Positions 1-7,114 are shown, counted from the stretch's first letter. The stretch: DNA of 9,265 nucleotides from Roseiflexaceae bacterium UBA965 (GCA_002292925.1 DBCF01000259.1:20759-30023); one strand, 5' to 3'. Numbers and translations are program-made. The notes: generated from the letters alone by a model not told the origin.

Positions 1-1
1 C

Positions 2-55
2 GTCAAGACCGCCACCGCCGTCAAGACCGCCACGGCCGTCAAAACAGCTACTGTA
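2..55 (+). repeat. 18-bp tandem repeat, three units, encoding VKTATA
   Basis: Units at 2-19, 20-37 and 38-55. The first two differ at one base (ACC versus ACG); the third diverges at synonymous positions and at its last codon. The array is cut by the window edge, so the copy number is a minimum. It encodes the Thr-rich linker before the jelly-roll domain. Confidence 0.85.
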
Positions 56-604
56 GCAGGTGCAGGGTATACGACGCGGGTGGGTAATGGCAGTTTTGAG
101 GCAGGGCGTACGGTCTGGACTGAAGCGTCGACAAATTACCCCAATCTGATTGTCAATGATACGCGTGTCAAAGCGCGCTCCGGTGCGTATTATGCTTGGC
201 TCGGTGGTGCGGATGACGAAACATCACGACTGAGCCAATCAGTTAGCGTCAAAGCAGATGCGCCATATTTGCGAGTCTACTACACGTTGGCATCGCGTGA
301 AGCCTGTGGCAATCGTTATGACACCGCCCAAATCTCGATTGACGGGGTGACGGTGCCAAATGGTGACATCGAACTGTGTGCGGGCAAGGCTGTCACCACC
401 TGGCAAGCATTGACTATCGATTTGACTAGTTCTATCGGCAAAACTGTCACGCTGGCGATTACTGCAACCACCGATGATTCGGCGGTCAGCCATCTTTGGA
501 TCGATGACATTGGCTTTGTGCGAACTACGACTGAAGTGATTGAGTATTATGGTACCGTGAAGACCACGGCACAAAAGAACATCACGCAACTGAACAAACG
601 CTAA
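2..604 (+). CDS. C-terminal part of an exported protein: Thr-rich linker plus jelly-roll-like domain (5' truncated by window edge)
   Basis: The reading frame is open from base 2 to the TAA at 602-604, leaving about 200 residues; the true start lies upstream of the window. The first 18 residues are three copies of a hexapeptide of the form VKTATA. From residue about 29 (NGSFEAG) a beta-rich domain follows: it opens with an N-G-S-F-E motif, has SGAYYAWLGG and SQSVSV strands in the middle, and ends near residue 172 with HLWIDDIGFV. This pattern is typical of jelly-roll, carbohydrate-binding-like modules at the C-termini of secreted bacterial proteases and glycosidases. Two cysteines (C102, C126) could form a disulphide, fitting an extracellular location. 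A short tail (VKTTAQK) echoes the linker. The likely role is ligand or surface binding as an accessory module. The catalytic part, if any, is not visible, so the full protein's function is unknown. GTG at 80 is in frame but is unlikely to be a start, because the linker continues upstream without a stop. Confidence 0.8.
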   Translation, partial: VKTATAVKTATAVKTATVAGAGYTTRVGNGSFEAGRTVWTEASTNYPNLIVNDTRVKARSGAYYAWLGGADDETSRLSQSVSVKADAPYLRVYYTLASREACGNRYDTAQISIDGVTVPNGDIELCAGKAVTTWQALTIDLTSSIGKTVTLAITATTDDSAVSHLWIDDIGFVRTTTEVIEYYGTVKTTAQKNITQLNKR

Positions 605-616
605 TCATATGCGCAT

Positions 617-659
617 ACCCCGCATGTGTCCCCACAAAAGGGGATACATGCGGGGTTTT
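617..659 (+). terminator. Rho-independent terminator of the upstream exported protein gene
   Basis: A 16-bp stem (618-633 with 640-655) carries one G-U-type mismatch and a 6-nt loop (ACAAAA), followed directly by TTTT at 656-659. It starts 13 bases after the stop codon. The GC-rich stem ends (CCCC/GGGG) make it strong. On the other strand no T-run follows the stem, so it probably works for the + strand only. Confidence 0.88.
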
Positions 660-690
660 GTGTGCCGTTGTTTCGAAATGCTATTGCCTG

Positions 691-709
691 AAAACCTTGC
701 CACCGCAGG
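691..709 (-). terminator. Weak candidate terminator for the DinB/YfiT-like gene
   Basis: On the minus strand the sequence reads CCTGC-GGTG-GCAAGG-TTTT: a short stem of about 5 bp with one bulged base, a 4-nt loop and a T-run, 28 bases past the stop codon of the minus-strand gene. The stem is short, so this is tentative. Confidence 0.35.
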
Positions 710-736
710 ATTATCAAATACACGCTACAACGCTGC

Positions 737-1213
737 TTATGCCTGACGATAGGCCGCCAATGTGCGAGCGATTTGGTCGAGATGCTCTTCGCCATGGGCT
801 ACATAGCCGACGAGCTGACGGTGCAAACTGACCGCACCGAGCTCAGGGTGGGATCCTACCCGTTCCCAGTCGCTGTCTGTGAGATTGGTAAAAAAATCTG
901 CCCAACGTTGATGGAGCCCGTGCAAAATCGCCAACGAGGCGGTTACATCGGCTGTTTGACTATCACCAAACCCCGCCCACGCGTCTTGGTCGTAGGGTTT
1001 AAGTGGTGGGTTGACTTCGCTGGCAATCAAGCGACAGCGGATAAAAGCGGTCATATGTGAATCAGCCAAATGATGGACGTTTTGGGCAATGCTCCATTCA
1101 CCAGCTAATGGGTGTGCCAGCATACAGGCATCGTCAAGATTGGCGATGGCTATGACGAGCTGTTGGGGGAATGCACGGAGGGCGGTGATTGTGACTGCGT
1201 GATGGTGTGTCAT
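737..1213 (-). CDS. DinB-superfamily protein, YfiT/BstA-like metal-binding four-helix bundle
   Basis: The protein has 158 residues, the usual length for YfiT-type DinB proteins. It shows the family's landmarks: WSIAQNVHHLADSH at residues 40-53, the segment following the proline-rich PPLKPYDQDAW loop, LHQRWADFF near 100-108, and the C-terminal YVAHGEEHLDQI at 137-148. The three expected metal ligands are present as H48, H140 and H144, with spacing like that of Bacillus YfiT. Members are cytoplasmic metalloproteins; some act as thiol (bacillithiol) S-transferases and others are annotated as putative metal-dependent hydrolases, so the exact reaction cannot be assigned here. The ATG at 1213 is supported by a GGAG Shine-Dalgarno (1223-1220) with a 6-base spacer. 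The gene is transcribed divergently from the deiminase-like gene across a 104-bp gap and stands alone. Confidence 0.85.
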   Translation of the reverse strand: MTHHHAVTITALRAFPQQLVIAIANLDDACMLAHPLAGEWSIAQNVHHLADSHMTAFIRCRLIASEVNPPLKPYDQDAWAGFGDSQTADVTASLAILHGLHQRWADFFTNLTDSDWERVGSHPELGAVSLHRQLVGYVAHGEEHLDQIARTLAAYRQA

Positions 1214-1317
1214 GGTGTACTCCGTAGATTTGATGCTACCTAATTATTACAGAATACGTGTAAGTTCGTGGTAGGATAATCAGGCAAACGTGTTTTTATA
1301 CCATAAAGAGGACGATG
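1214..1317. promoter_or_regulatory. Divergent intergenic region holding promoters and ribosome-binding sites for both flanking genes
   Basis: This 104-bp AT-rich gap must carry start signals in both directions. GGAG at 1220-1223 (read on the minus strand) serves the DinB-like gene. AGAGGA at 1307-1312 serves the deiminase-like gene. GATAAT at 1275-1280 could be a + strand -10 box, but no good -35 lies at the right distance. I could not identify convincing sigma-70 hexamer pairs, so promoter positions are not assigned. Confidence 0.45.
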
Positions 1318-2241
1318 ATGACGCATACTTCATTGCCTGCAGCCCATGGTGGCGATCAGTGGCAAGCCCGTGACCGTGATGCCTTGGCAACTCTCGGGGT
1401 GACGACCGAATACGGCCGCTTGCGTCGCGTGATTATGCATCGTCCCGGTGGCGAAATCGACGGAATCACCAATCCAGGCAAAGTATTGTGGGACGATATC
1501 GTCGAGCCAATTGCTGCCCGTGAGCAACACGACAACCTTACCAACATGTACCGCTCGTTTGGGGTTGAAGTGATTGAATTAGCGCCTGGTGACCGTGCCA
1601 CCCCCAACATTTATTTCTGTCGCGACCATTTCTTTATGACACCTCGGGGTGCCATCATTGCCCGGATGGCGTCGGCTGCCCGTGCCGGCGAAGAACAAGT
1701 TTCGGCGCAAGCCTTGCTCCGTAGTGGTGTACCCATTGTGCACGGCGTGCATGGTGATGCGGTATTTGAAGGCGCCGATGTGATTTATGTGCGTGATGGT
1801 GTGGTTATCGTGGCCACCGGATTACGAACCAACATGGCTGGTGCTCAGCAAGTCGCCCACGAACTCAAAAGTATGGACCTCGAGCCACATATCGTCAATA
1901 TGCCGTGGGGTTGTGGTCATATTGATGGTGGCGTCAATATTGTAGGTCCCCGAACGGCCGTGATGGTGCCCAATAATGCCCCGCATGAAGCCTATGAATT
2001 ACTCCGCCATATGGGTTTTACGGTTATCAATGCTATGGATGCCGCCGGCGTTGATCATTACCCCCGTTCGATCAATATGGTGCCAGTTGCACCCAATGTG
2101 GTGGTGATGCCTGCAGGCAATCCTACCATGCGCAAATTGTTTGAAGCACACGATATCGAATGCCACGAAGTTGAAATCTCAGAATTAATGAAAGGTGGCG
2201 GCGCCGTTCATTGTATGACGGGTGTGGTTTGGCGCGAATAA
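1318..2241 (+). CDS. Arginine-deiminase-like guanidino-group-modifying enzyme (hydrolase or amidinotransferase)
   Basis: The protein has 307 residues and the alpha/beta-propeller fold signature of the arginine deiminase/amidinotransferase/DDAH superfamily. Visible landmarks are EYGRLRRVIMHRPG near 31-44; PNIYFCRDHF at 96-105, matching the arginine deiminase substrate-binding Asp motif (D103); FEGADV at 150-155 (E151); CGHIDGG at 199-205 (catalytic H201 and D203); and GGGAVHCMT at 293-301 (nucleophile C299). The H-x-D arrangement and the RD motif resemble arginine deiminase or amidinotransferase more than DDAH, where the H-x-D aspartate is absent. Classical arginine deiminases are about 400 residues with an extra helical domain, which this compact protein lacks, so its substrate is uncertain (arginine, a modified arginine or another guanidino compound). 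It is presumably cytoplasmic. Two adjacent ATGs exist (1315, 1318). The AGAGGA at 1307-1312 is only 2 bases from the first and 5 from the second, so I prefer 1318; the earlier start adds one Met. Confidence 0.85.
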   Translation: MTHTSLPAAHGGDQWQARDRDALATLGVTTEYGRLRRVIMHRPGGEIDGITNPGKVLWDDIVEPIAAREQHDNLTNMYRSFGVEVIELAPGDRATPNIYFCRDHFFMTPRGAIIARMASAARAGEEQVSAQALLRSGVPIVHGVHGDAVFEGADVIYVRDGVVIVATGLRTNMAGAQQVAHELKSMDLEPHIVNMPWGCGHIDGGVNIVGPRTAVMVPNNAPHEAYELLRHMGFTVINAMDAAGVDHYPRSINMVPVAPNVVVMPAGNPTMRKLFEAHDIECHEVEISELMKGGGAVHCMTGVVWRE

Positions 2242-2248
2242 CTTCAAT

Positions 2249-2273
2249 TAAAATAATTACAACTAAAATAATT
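2249..2273. repeat. Short direct repeat TAAAATAATT, two copies
   Basis: TAAAATAATT occurs at 2249-2258 and 2264-2273, a 15-base period, between the stop codon of the deiminase-like gene and its terminator hairpin. It may be only AT-rich sequence; no function is assigned. Confidence 0.5.
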
Positions 2274-2278
2274 GCGAT

Positions 2279-2309
2279 AAATCCCACGTACACCATATAC
2301 GTGGGATTT
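2279..2309 (+). terminator. Hairpin terminator after the deiminase-like gene
   Basis: A perfect 12-bp stem (AAATCCCACGTA at 2279-2290 with its complement at 2298-2309) has a 7-nt loop. The 3' arm ends in TTT and then G, so the T-run is short, but the A-rich 5' flank and T-ending arm are consistent with a terminator 38 bases past the stop codon. Confidence 0.75.
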
Positions 2310-2479
2310 GTGGTGTGATGGCTCATATAAACTGCATATTAAACAGCAATTAATTGATATTATGATAAATGTACAGAAAAGTAGTGTGATTTTGTGAACT
2401 ATTGTGTACGTGTTGGCGTCGTACCGTGTACGGTGTGTTGTACAGGGAATGCGCCGCTTGGGTAATGGGATGCAACAAA

Positions 2480-2513
2480 ACGCATTATATATTGATATGT
2501 TGACCTAATGCGT
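2480..2513. repeat. Inverted repeat ACGCATTA...TAATGCGT
   Basis: Perfect 8-bp arms at 2480-2487 and 2506-2513 are separated by 18 bases that include TTGATA and TTGACC -35-like hexamers. The geometry (arm centres about 26 bp apart) could suit a dimeric regulator, but this is inferred from position only. Confidence 0.5.
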
Positions 2514-2523
2514 ATTTGTTTAT

Positions 2524-2539
2524 TTTCTTATATAAGAAA
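2524..2539. repeat. 16-bp perfect palindrome TTTCTTATATAAGAAA
   Basis: Each half is the exact reverse complement of the other. It lies 15 bases upstream of the protease ATG at 2555, where a ribosome-binding site or a -10 region would be. It could be an operator or a TATAAG-type -10 element; no function can be proven from sequence. Confidence 0.7.
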
Positions 2540-2554
2540 TAGTTGGGCACGCTC

Positions 2555-5500
2555 ATGTGGCGTATGTATGTGGGGATTGTGTTGTGTGTGCTGGTCATTG
2601 TTGGTAGCGTTCCTTATTTTGTGGGAGCGCAAGTCGTTGAACCTAGCGTTGGGCAAGGGGTCCCTGAACAACAACGGGTGATTATCGTGCTCAAGTCGTC
2701 GCTTGGCATCGAAGCACAGAATACAAATGTGAACCAGCGGCTGACACGCAGTGCGGTGGTGCGCCAATTGCAGGCGGCGTTTTTGCAACGCAAAACCGGG
2801 ATTATTCTCACCGTCAACCGCCAATTCACCTTATTCCCCATAATTGTTGCGACAGTGGCGACCAGCAATATTGCCACATTGCAGGCGGATCCATTGGTTG
2901 AGTCGGTGCAAATTGATCGCTTGTCAACGGTCAATCTCAATAATAGTACCGAGTTGATTGGTTCTGCGGCGGCTAACAGTGCAGGGTATGGCGGCGGTGG
3001 GGCGACGGTAGCGGTATTGGATACTGGGGTTGATAAAAATCACCCCTTCCTCGCTGGCCAAGTCATCCAAGAAGCCTGTTTTTCATCGACAGATAGCCAA
3101 TATGGTAGCACGTCGGTGTGCCCAGGGGGAGTGCCTCAAAGTAGCGATGTTGATAGTGGCTTGCCCTGTCCAGAGAATTTCGACGGGTGTGCCCACGGCA
3201 CGCACGTGGCAGGAATCGTGGCGGGTAATCGTATGTATGTCAATGGTGCCACGATATCGGGCGTCGCCCCTGACGCCAAAATCATTGCGGTGCAGGTGTT
3301 TTCAGGATTCACAGGGTATTGTAATGATGGTGTAGTTTATTATGATTGTGCAATGTCGTATGACAGTGATCAAATGGCAGCATTGCAGTGGTTGTACGAA
3401 AACCGGAATACCCCAGCGTGGCACACCTTGGCATCGGTGAATATGAGCCTCGGTGGTGGTGGTTCGCTTGCGATTTGTGATGGCGAAGCGATTAAATCAT
3501 TTATTGATCAATTGCGTAGTGTGGGGGTCGCTACGGTGATTGCGTCAGGTAATGATAGCTTTATAAATAGGGTAAGTTTCCCTGGCTGTGTGTCATCGGC
3601 GATTACCGTCGGATCAACGATGTCTGCCAATTCGGGTGGGGTGGTTGATAGCATATCGTATTTTTCAAACGCACCGACGGTAGCCAATAACAACCCTAAC
3701 ACCTATGGCGATCGTTTGCTGGATTTGTTGGCACCCGGGCAATATATTTATTCGTCAGTAGGCTACCCTGCCAATGAATACGATTCGTGGCAAGGCACCT
3801 CAATGGCGACGCCCCATGTAGCGGGGGCCTGGGCGGTACTCAAAGGATTGATGCCCGATGCCTCAGTCACACAGGTACTTACTTGGCTCCGTGACAACGG
3901 CGTACCCGTGGCTGACCAGCGGATGGCGGCGGCGGTCCGGCTGGTGGTGCCGCGGATTCAGGTGGGCAAGGCGATTACGACCATTCAAAACGCCACGCAT
4001 ACTTTGCAATTGTCGACGTCGGCTCTTGATTTTGGCCAAGTGCGCGTGGGTGATAGTGTGACCCGTCAAATTATTGCGACGTCACCCTACACCAGTACGA
4101 CTTTCACATGGGATATCAGCGGGGCTGGCTTTGTGGTCGATGTGCCCGATTGTGATGACTATATCGATAATGCGTGTGCGTTAAATGTTACCTACACACC
4201 GTCGTCGGCCACCGATAACATCAACGATACCGGTGTTTTGACGGTGACCTGGGGCGGTATCTCGCAAGCAATCGGCTTGCTTGGCCGTAGTGTCCTGAGT
4301 TTGCCGGCGGGGGCGCAGACGCAGACGATGATTGCCGCCAAAACAAGTACGGCACTGCGCGTCCGTTCGACGACTCCCACACCCACCCCAACCAGCCACG
4401 ATGTGGCCCGGACGGTGGTGGCGTGGGCGACCCGTACCCAACGCATGCGCAATTATCAAGCGACTGCAGCGCGCCAAACTTGGACGGCCATTGTCGCCGC
4501 TGATCGGCAAACTGCCACCAAAGAACGTCTCGATGGCTTGCCGAGTCGCACGCGCACCGCAACGAGCACGCAGACGGCGACAGCGACGGTGTTGCCGTTG
4601 ACCAAAACACTGGGCGCGGTCACGAGTGCCACCCGTGTACAACAGCTGGCGATTACGGCTACGCGAGTGCAGGTGCTGACAAATACCCGTGCGGCACTAG
4701 TCGCGTTGACGAGTACTCGCCAACAAGAAAACTATCTCGCCACCCAAGAAGCGACCCTCACCGGCAAAACCCGCACACGGACTGCAACCATTACGCAGAC
4801 TGCTAGTCATACCTGGACTGCATCTAATACGCGAGTGACCAATACCACGACCCGTACATCCAGTCGCACGTTGACTGTCTCAAATACCCGTATTACCAAT
4901 ACGACAACCCGTACCGATACGAAGACCCGTACGAGTACGCGTACCAGTACCAGTACGCGTACCTTGACCGCGAGTGCCACAGCGACGTCTACGCCAGAAG
5001 TTATTGCCCAGTCAATGGGGGTATTGGATCAATCATATCAGGCGATATTGGCGTTGCCCACACTCGGGAACTTGGTTGGATTGCACCAAGGGGATATTGC
5101 CAATGCCGATATGCCCCAACTGGCAATCATCGACCCCCAAACCATGACGAGTGTGGCAACCCAATATTTGATTGGCATCAATGGACGGGTAATAGCGATT
5201 GACCCCGGTAATCCATTGCAAATCATTGTGGCTGGGCGTTTGAATTGGCAGAGTAATTATGTGCAAATATACGATGTCAGTACGAGTGCATTTGTGTTGC
5301 TGGGTGAATTCACCTTCGTGGCGACAGGCGATGTAACGGCATTGTACGCTGCCAATCAACGGCTGTACGTAGGAGTGTCGGTGCCCAAGATCCCGTCACC
5401 AATGGCAACGGGGCAAATTATTAGCATCGACATTAGTGAACCCCAAACCATGGCAACGATGGGTGCCCCTGTTGCGGTGGCTGGTGTACCCAATGCAATT

Positions 5501-6043
5501 GTAGGCATTGATGGTGGCAATAGCCTGTTGGCAATCGCTGGGTCACTGCCGCAAATCACTGGTGACGCCAAAGGATTTGTGCAAGGTATCCAACGTCGCA
5601 GTGGCGTGTTAGTTGCAACCACAAGTGTGATATTGCCGTATGCGATTCAGACTATGGCATTCCGGAGCACCTTGGTAGCATTACAACGTACCAACATCTT
5701 GTATGTGGGTGATACGCATCAATTGACGCAGTTAACGATTGCAGACAGTACCGGTGCGGTCATCAAAGTTGGCAATCCGTTGCTTGAACCTGCCAGCGCT
5801 GTACTATATATCCCTACCTATGATGTTTTGGTGACGGCCTATTTTGATGCGACGACCAATGAGGATGTATTTGTATCGTATCAGTTATGGCAAAAACTGC
5901 TATGGGCGCATACACGCGACCGTAACAGCAATCTCATGGTGCCGCCAACCCCAGCTATCGTCGTGATTGACCAAACCCTCTACGCGTTGTTTGGCGATCA
6001 CGTCTATGTGTCGTCGCTCGCAGGGTTTACTCCAGTCCCATAA
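2555..6043 (+). CDS. Secreted subtilisin-like serine protease (S8) with ASH-like domain, Thr/Arg-rich linker and C-terminal beta-propeller-like domain
   Basis: The 1162-residue protein begins with a signal peptide (Arg at 3, then a hydrophobic run, with probable cleavage near VGAQ). An I9-like propeptide spans about 40-125. The S8 domain (about 143-462) has the full catalytic set: D156 in VAVLDTGVD, H214 in HGTHVAGIVAG, oxyanion N333 in ASGNDS and S416 in GTSMATPHVAG. A cysteine-bearing insertion between D156 and H214, and further Cys pairs, suggest disulphides and extracellular maturation. About 475-580 resembles an ASH/DUF1573-type Ig-like domain (LDFGQVRVGDS). About 588-815 is Thr/Arg-rich low complexity. 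About 816-1162 is beta-rich with repeating IxIDxxxP and GxVxAL patterns, likely a beta-propeller. Expected role: extracellular protein degradation or maturation, with the C-terminal domain binding substrate or surface. I chose the ATG at 2555; TTG 2543 and ATG 2564 are alternatives, and none has a clear Shine-Dalgarno. The gene appears monocistronic. Confidence 0.92.
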   Translation: MWRMYVGIVLCVLVIVGSVPYFVGAQVVEPSVGQGVPEQQRVIIVLKSSLGIEAQNTNVNQRLTRSAVVRQLQAAFLQRKTGIILTVNRQFTLFPIIVATVATSNIATLQADPLVESVQIDRLSTVNLNNSTELIGSAAANSAGYGGGGATVAVLDTGVDKNHPFLAGQVIQEACFSSTDSQYGSTSVCPGGVPQSSDVDSGLPCPENFDGCAHGTHVAGIVAGNRMYVNGATISGVAPDAKIIAVQVFSGFTGYCNDGVVYYDCAMSYDSDQMAALQWLYENRNTPAWHTLASVNMSLGGGGSLAICDGEAIKSFIDQLRSVGVATVIASGNDSFINRVSFPGCVSSAITVGSTMSANSGGVVDSISYFSNAPTVANNNPNTYGDRLLDLLAPGQYIYSSVGYPANEYDSWQGTSMATPHVAGAWAVLKGLMPDASVTQVLTWLRDNGVPVADQRMAAAVRLVVPRIQVGKAITTIQNATHTLQLSTSALDFGQVRVGDSVTRQIIATSPYTSTTFTWDISGAGFVVDVPDCDDYIDNACALNVTYTPSSATDNINDTGVLTVTWGGISQAIGLLGRSVLSLPAGAQTQTMIAAKTSTALRVRSTTPTPTPTSHDVARTVVAWATRTQRMRNYQATAARQTWTAIVAADRQTATKERLDGLPSRTRTATSTQTATATVLPLTKTLGAVTSATRVQQLAITATRVQVLTNTRAALVALTSTRQQENYLATQEATLTGKTRTRTATITQTASHTWTASNTRVTNTTTRTSSRTLTVSNTRITNTTTRTDTKTRTSTRTSTSTRTLTASATATSTPEVIAQSMGVLDQSYQAILALPTLGNLVGLHQGDIANADMPQLAIIDPQTMTSVATQYLIGINGRVIAIDPGNPLQIIVAGRLNWQSNYVQIYDVSTSAFVLLGEFTFVATGDVTALYAANQRLYVGVSVPKIPSPMATGQIISIDISEPQTMATMGAPVAVAGVPNAIVGIDGGNSLLAIAGSLPQITGDAKGFVQGIQRRSGVLVATTSVILPYAIQTMAFRSTLVALQRTNILYVGDTHQLTQLTIADSTGAVIKVGNPLLEPASAVLYIPTYDVLVTAYFDATTNEDVFVSYQLWQKLLWAHTRDRNSNLMVPPTPAIVVIDQTLYALFGDHVYVSSLAGFTPVP
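4316..4999 (+). repeat. Thr/Arg-rich low-complexity linker region inside the protease gene
   Basis: It encodes about 228 residues dominated by T, with R, A, S, N and Q, in patterns such as TRT, TNTR and TAT. A near-duplication is visible: SNTRVTNTTTRT at residues 757-768 and SNTRITNTTTRT at 776-787, which is 57 bases apart at DNA level with many synonymous differences. It separates the protease/ASH part from the propeller-like domain. A flexible, possibly O-glycosylated spacer is the likely role. Confidence 0.85.
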
Positions 6044-6066
6044 AACGCTGTTGTAACAGTGATTTT
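6042..6066. terminator. Probable bidirectional terminator between the convergent protease and adenosine deaminase genes
   Basis: AAAA, then CGCTGT-TGTA-ACAGTG, then A and TTTT. The 6-bp stem includes one G-U-type pair on the + strand and has a 4-nt loop. A-runs on the left and T-runs on the right mean each strand reads a stem followed by T residues. It sits immediately after the protease stop and 7 bases beyond the deaminase stop, in a 29-bp convergent gap. Confidence 0.6.
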
Positions 6067-6072
6067 GATTGC

Positions 6073-7074
6073 TTACGCCACCCAACTAGGGTGGCGTTGC
6101 AATGTGGCGCGCAAGGTAATTTTTTCCTCATCAGAAAGCCATGAAGCCGTCACCGCATTGTCGATGAGTTGGCAGATGGTGGCGGGGGACAAGTGGAAAT
6201 GTTCCATTAACTGCGTGTATTCATCGACCAAGGTATTGTTAAACATTTTGGGGTCGTCGGTGTTGACGGTGACCAGCATACCCCGCTTGATGAAATCGGC
6301 GATGGGGTGGCTGGCGATATCGGCGACGACGCCGGTACGTACATTCGACAGCGGGCACATTTCGAGTGGTATTTGCTGGGTCACAAAAAAATCGCACAAT
6401 TTGGGGTCAGTGCTGGCGCGGGTGGCATGGCCGATGCGTTCGGCGCCGAGGGCGGTGAGTGCCCCCCAAATACTCTCGGCCCCGGCTGCTTCACCGGCAT
6501 GAGCAGTGGTTCGGAGCCCCAATTGGCGCGCCCGCGCAAAGACCGGTGCAAATGATTCAGGAGGATGGGTTTGCTCTGAGCCACCTAACCCAATCCCAAT
6601 CACGCCGTATTCACCGAGCTCTGCCACGGTTTCGACGGTATGCATGGCGCGGTCGATTGATGAATCACGTACCACATCGGCGATGAGGTTGACGGTGACG
6701 GCGGGGACTTGATTGAGTCCCGCCCGGATGGCGCGGGTGATTTCGCTGATGGTGAGGCCATGGCGGGCAAAGTCGGTTGGGGAATAATGTGACTCGACAT
6801 AACAAATATTTTGATCAGCCCAGTCTTGGGCGACGGCAGCGGCAATGGTGGTGAAATCAGCGGCGGTGCGGATGAAGCGATTTTTCCAGACCCAGGTGTT
6901 GATGAATTGGGGGAAGTCGCGGTATTGGAATTTGCGTGTCAGGGCTGTCATATCGGGTACATCGGGGTCGCCGCCGTATTGTTGCATGAGTTGCCACAAG
7001 GTGGCGAGCGGGATGGAGCCTTCGAGATGGATGTGGAGCTCTACTTTGGGCAGGGAGTGTAGCCAGGTATGCAT
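6073..7074 (-). CDS. Adenosine deaminase family enzyme
   Basis: The protein has 333 residues, the normal length for bacterial adenosine deaminases. The metal- and substrate-site motifs are all present: VELHIHLEGS with zinc ligands H14 and H16, the GLGGSE loop near 163-167, HAGE with H192 and catalytic E195, RIGH with H216, MCPLSN at 239-244, and NTDDP with D273 and D274. It hydrolyses adenosine or deoxyadenosine to inosine or deoxyinosine in the cytoplasm (purine salvage). Related family members act on adenine or aminodeoxyfutalosine, so substrate identity is not certain. ATGs lie at 7086 and 7074. TGAGGA at 7085-7080 overlaps the first ATG and lies 5 bases before the second, while nothing Shine-Dalgarno-like precedes the first, so 7074 is chosen (the longer form would add MRNY). 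The gene converges on the protease gene and diverges from the RCC1-like gene. Confidence 0.93.
   Translation of the reverse strand: MHTWLHSLPKVELHIHLEGSIPLATLWQLMQQYGGDPDVPDMTALTRKFQYRDFPQFINTWVWKNRFIRTAADFTTIAAAVAQDWADQNICYVESHYSPTDFARHGLTISEITRAIRAGLNQVPAVTVNLIADVVRDSSIDRAMHTVETVAELGEYGVIGIGLGGSEQTHPPESFAPVFARARQLGLRTTAHAGEAAGAESIWGALTALGAERIGHATRASTDPKLCDFFVTQQIPLEMCPLSNVRTGVVADIASHPIADFIKRGMLVTVNTDDPKMFNNTLVDEYTQLMEHFHLSPATICQLIDNAVTASWLSDEEKITLRATLQRHPSWVA
6075..6097. repeat. Perfect 9-bp hairpin overlapping the deaminase stop codon
   Basis: ACGCCACCC (6075-6083) and its complement (6089-6097) flank a 5-nt loop. On the minus strand it covers the last codons (HPSWVA) and the first base of the stop codon. 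No T-run follows on either strand, so it may support mRNA stability or assist the adjacent T-flanked hairpin at 6042-6066. Confidence 0.6.
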
Positions 7075-7079
7075 GTAAT

Positions 7080-7085
7080 TCCTCA
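7080..7085 (-). promoter_or_regulatory. Shine-Dalgarno that fixes the deaminase start
   Basis: On the minus strand TGAGGA is followed by 5 bases and the ATG at 7074. It overlaps the upstream in-frame ATG (7086-7084), which therefore is unlikely to be the real start. Confidence 0.65.
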
Positions 7086-7114
7086 TGATGGGCTATTTTG
7101 TGTACTTTACCATA

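Larger units (their letters stand above)
2310..2554. promoter_or_regulatory. Upstream regulatory region of the S8 protease gene
   Basis: This 245-bp gene-free stretch is AT-rich at both ends. It contains the 10-bp palindrome CAATTAATTG (2347-2356), five GTAC tetramers within 73 bp (2371-2443), an inverted repeat ACGCATTA/TAATGCGT (2480-2487 and 2506-2513) and a 16-bp palindrome (2524-2539). TTGACC at 2500-2505 could be a -35 box with TATTTT at 2521-2526 as -10, but the 15-base spacing is short. No Shine-Dalgarno of normal strength precedes the protease start. I see no small gene here. Confidence 0.5.

Noticed and set aside
239..589. 116-codon antisense frame opposite the jelly-roll domain
   Set aside because: The opposite strand has coherent domain signatures and a terminator; the antisense product shows no recognisable motif.
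2543..2554. TTG at 2543 as the protease start
   Set aside because: It adds four residues ahead of the signal peptide with no Shine-Dalgarno; the ATG at 2555 gives a normal signal peptide start.
4181..4642. Long antisense open frames opposite the protease linker (up to 153 codons)
   Set aside because: They lie wholly inside the protease gene, arise from the biased Thr/Arg codon composition, show Cys/Arg/Gly-rich sequence unlike any family and have no ribosome-binding site.
4935..4962. GTACGCGTAC palindrome occurring twice (4935-4944, 4953-4962)
   Set aside because: It comes from repeated Ser-Thr-Arg-Thr codons (AGT ACG CGT ACC) in the linker; coding constraint explains it better than a binding site.
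6059..6502. 147-codon + strand frame opposite adenosine deaminase
   Set aside because: It lies fully antisense to a gene with every adenosine deaminase catalytic motif, and its product has no family resemblance.
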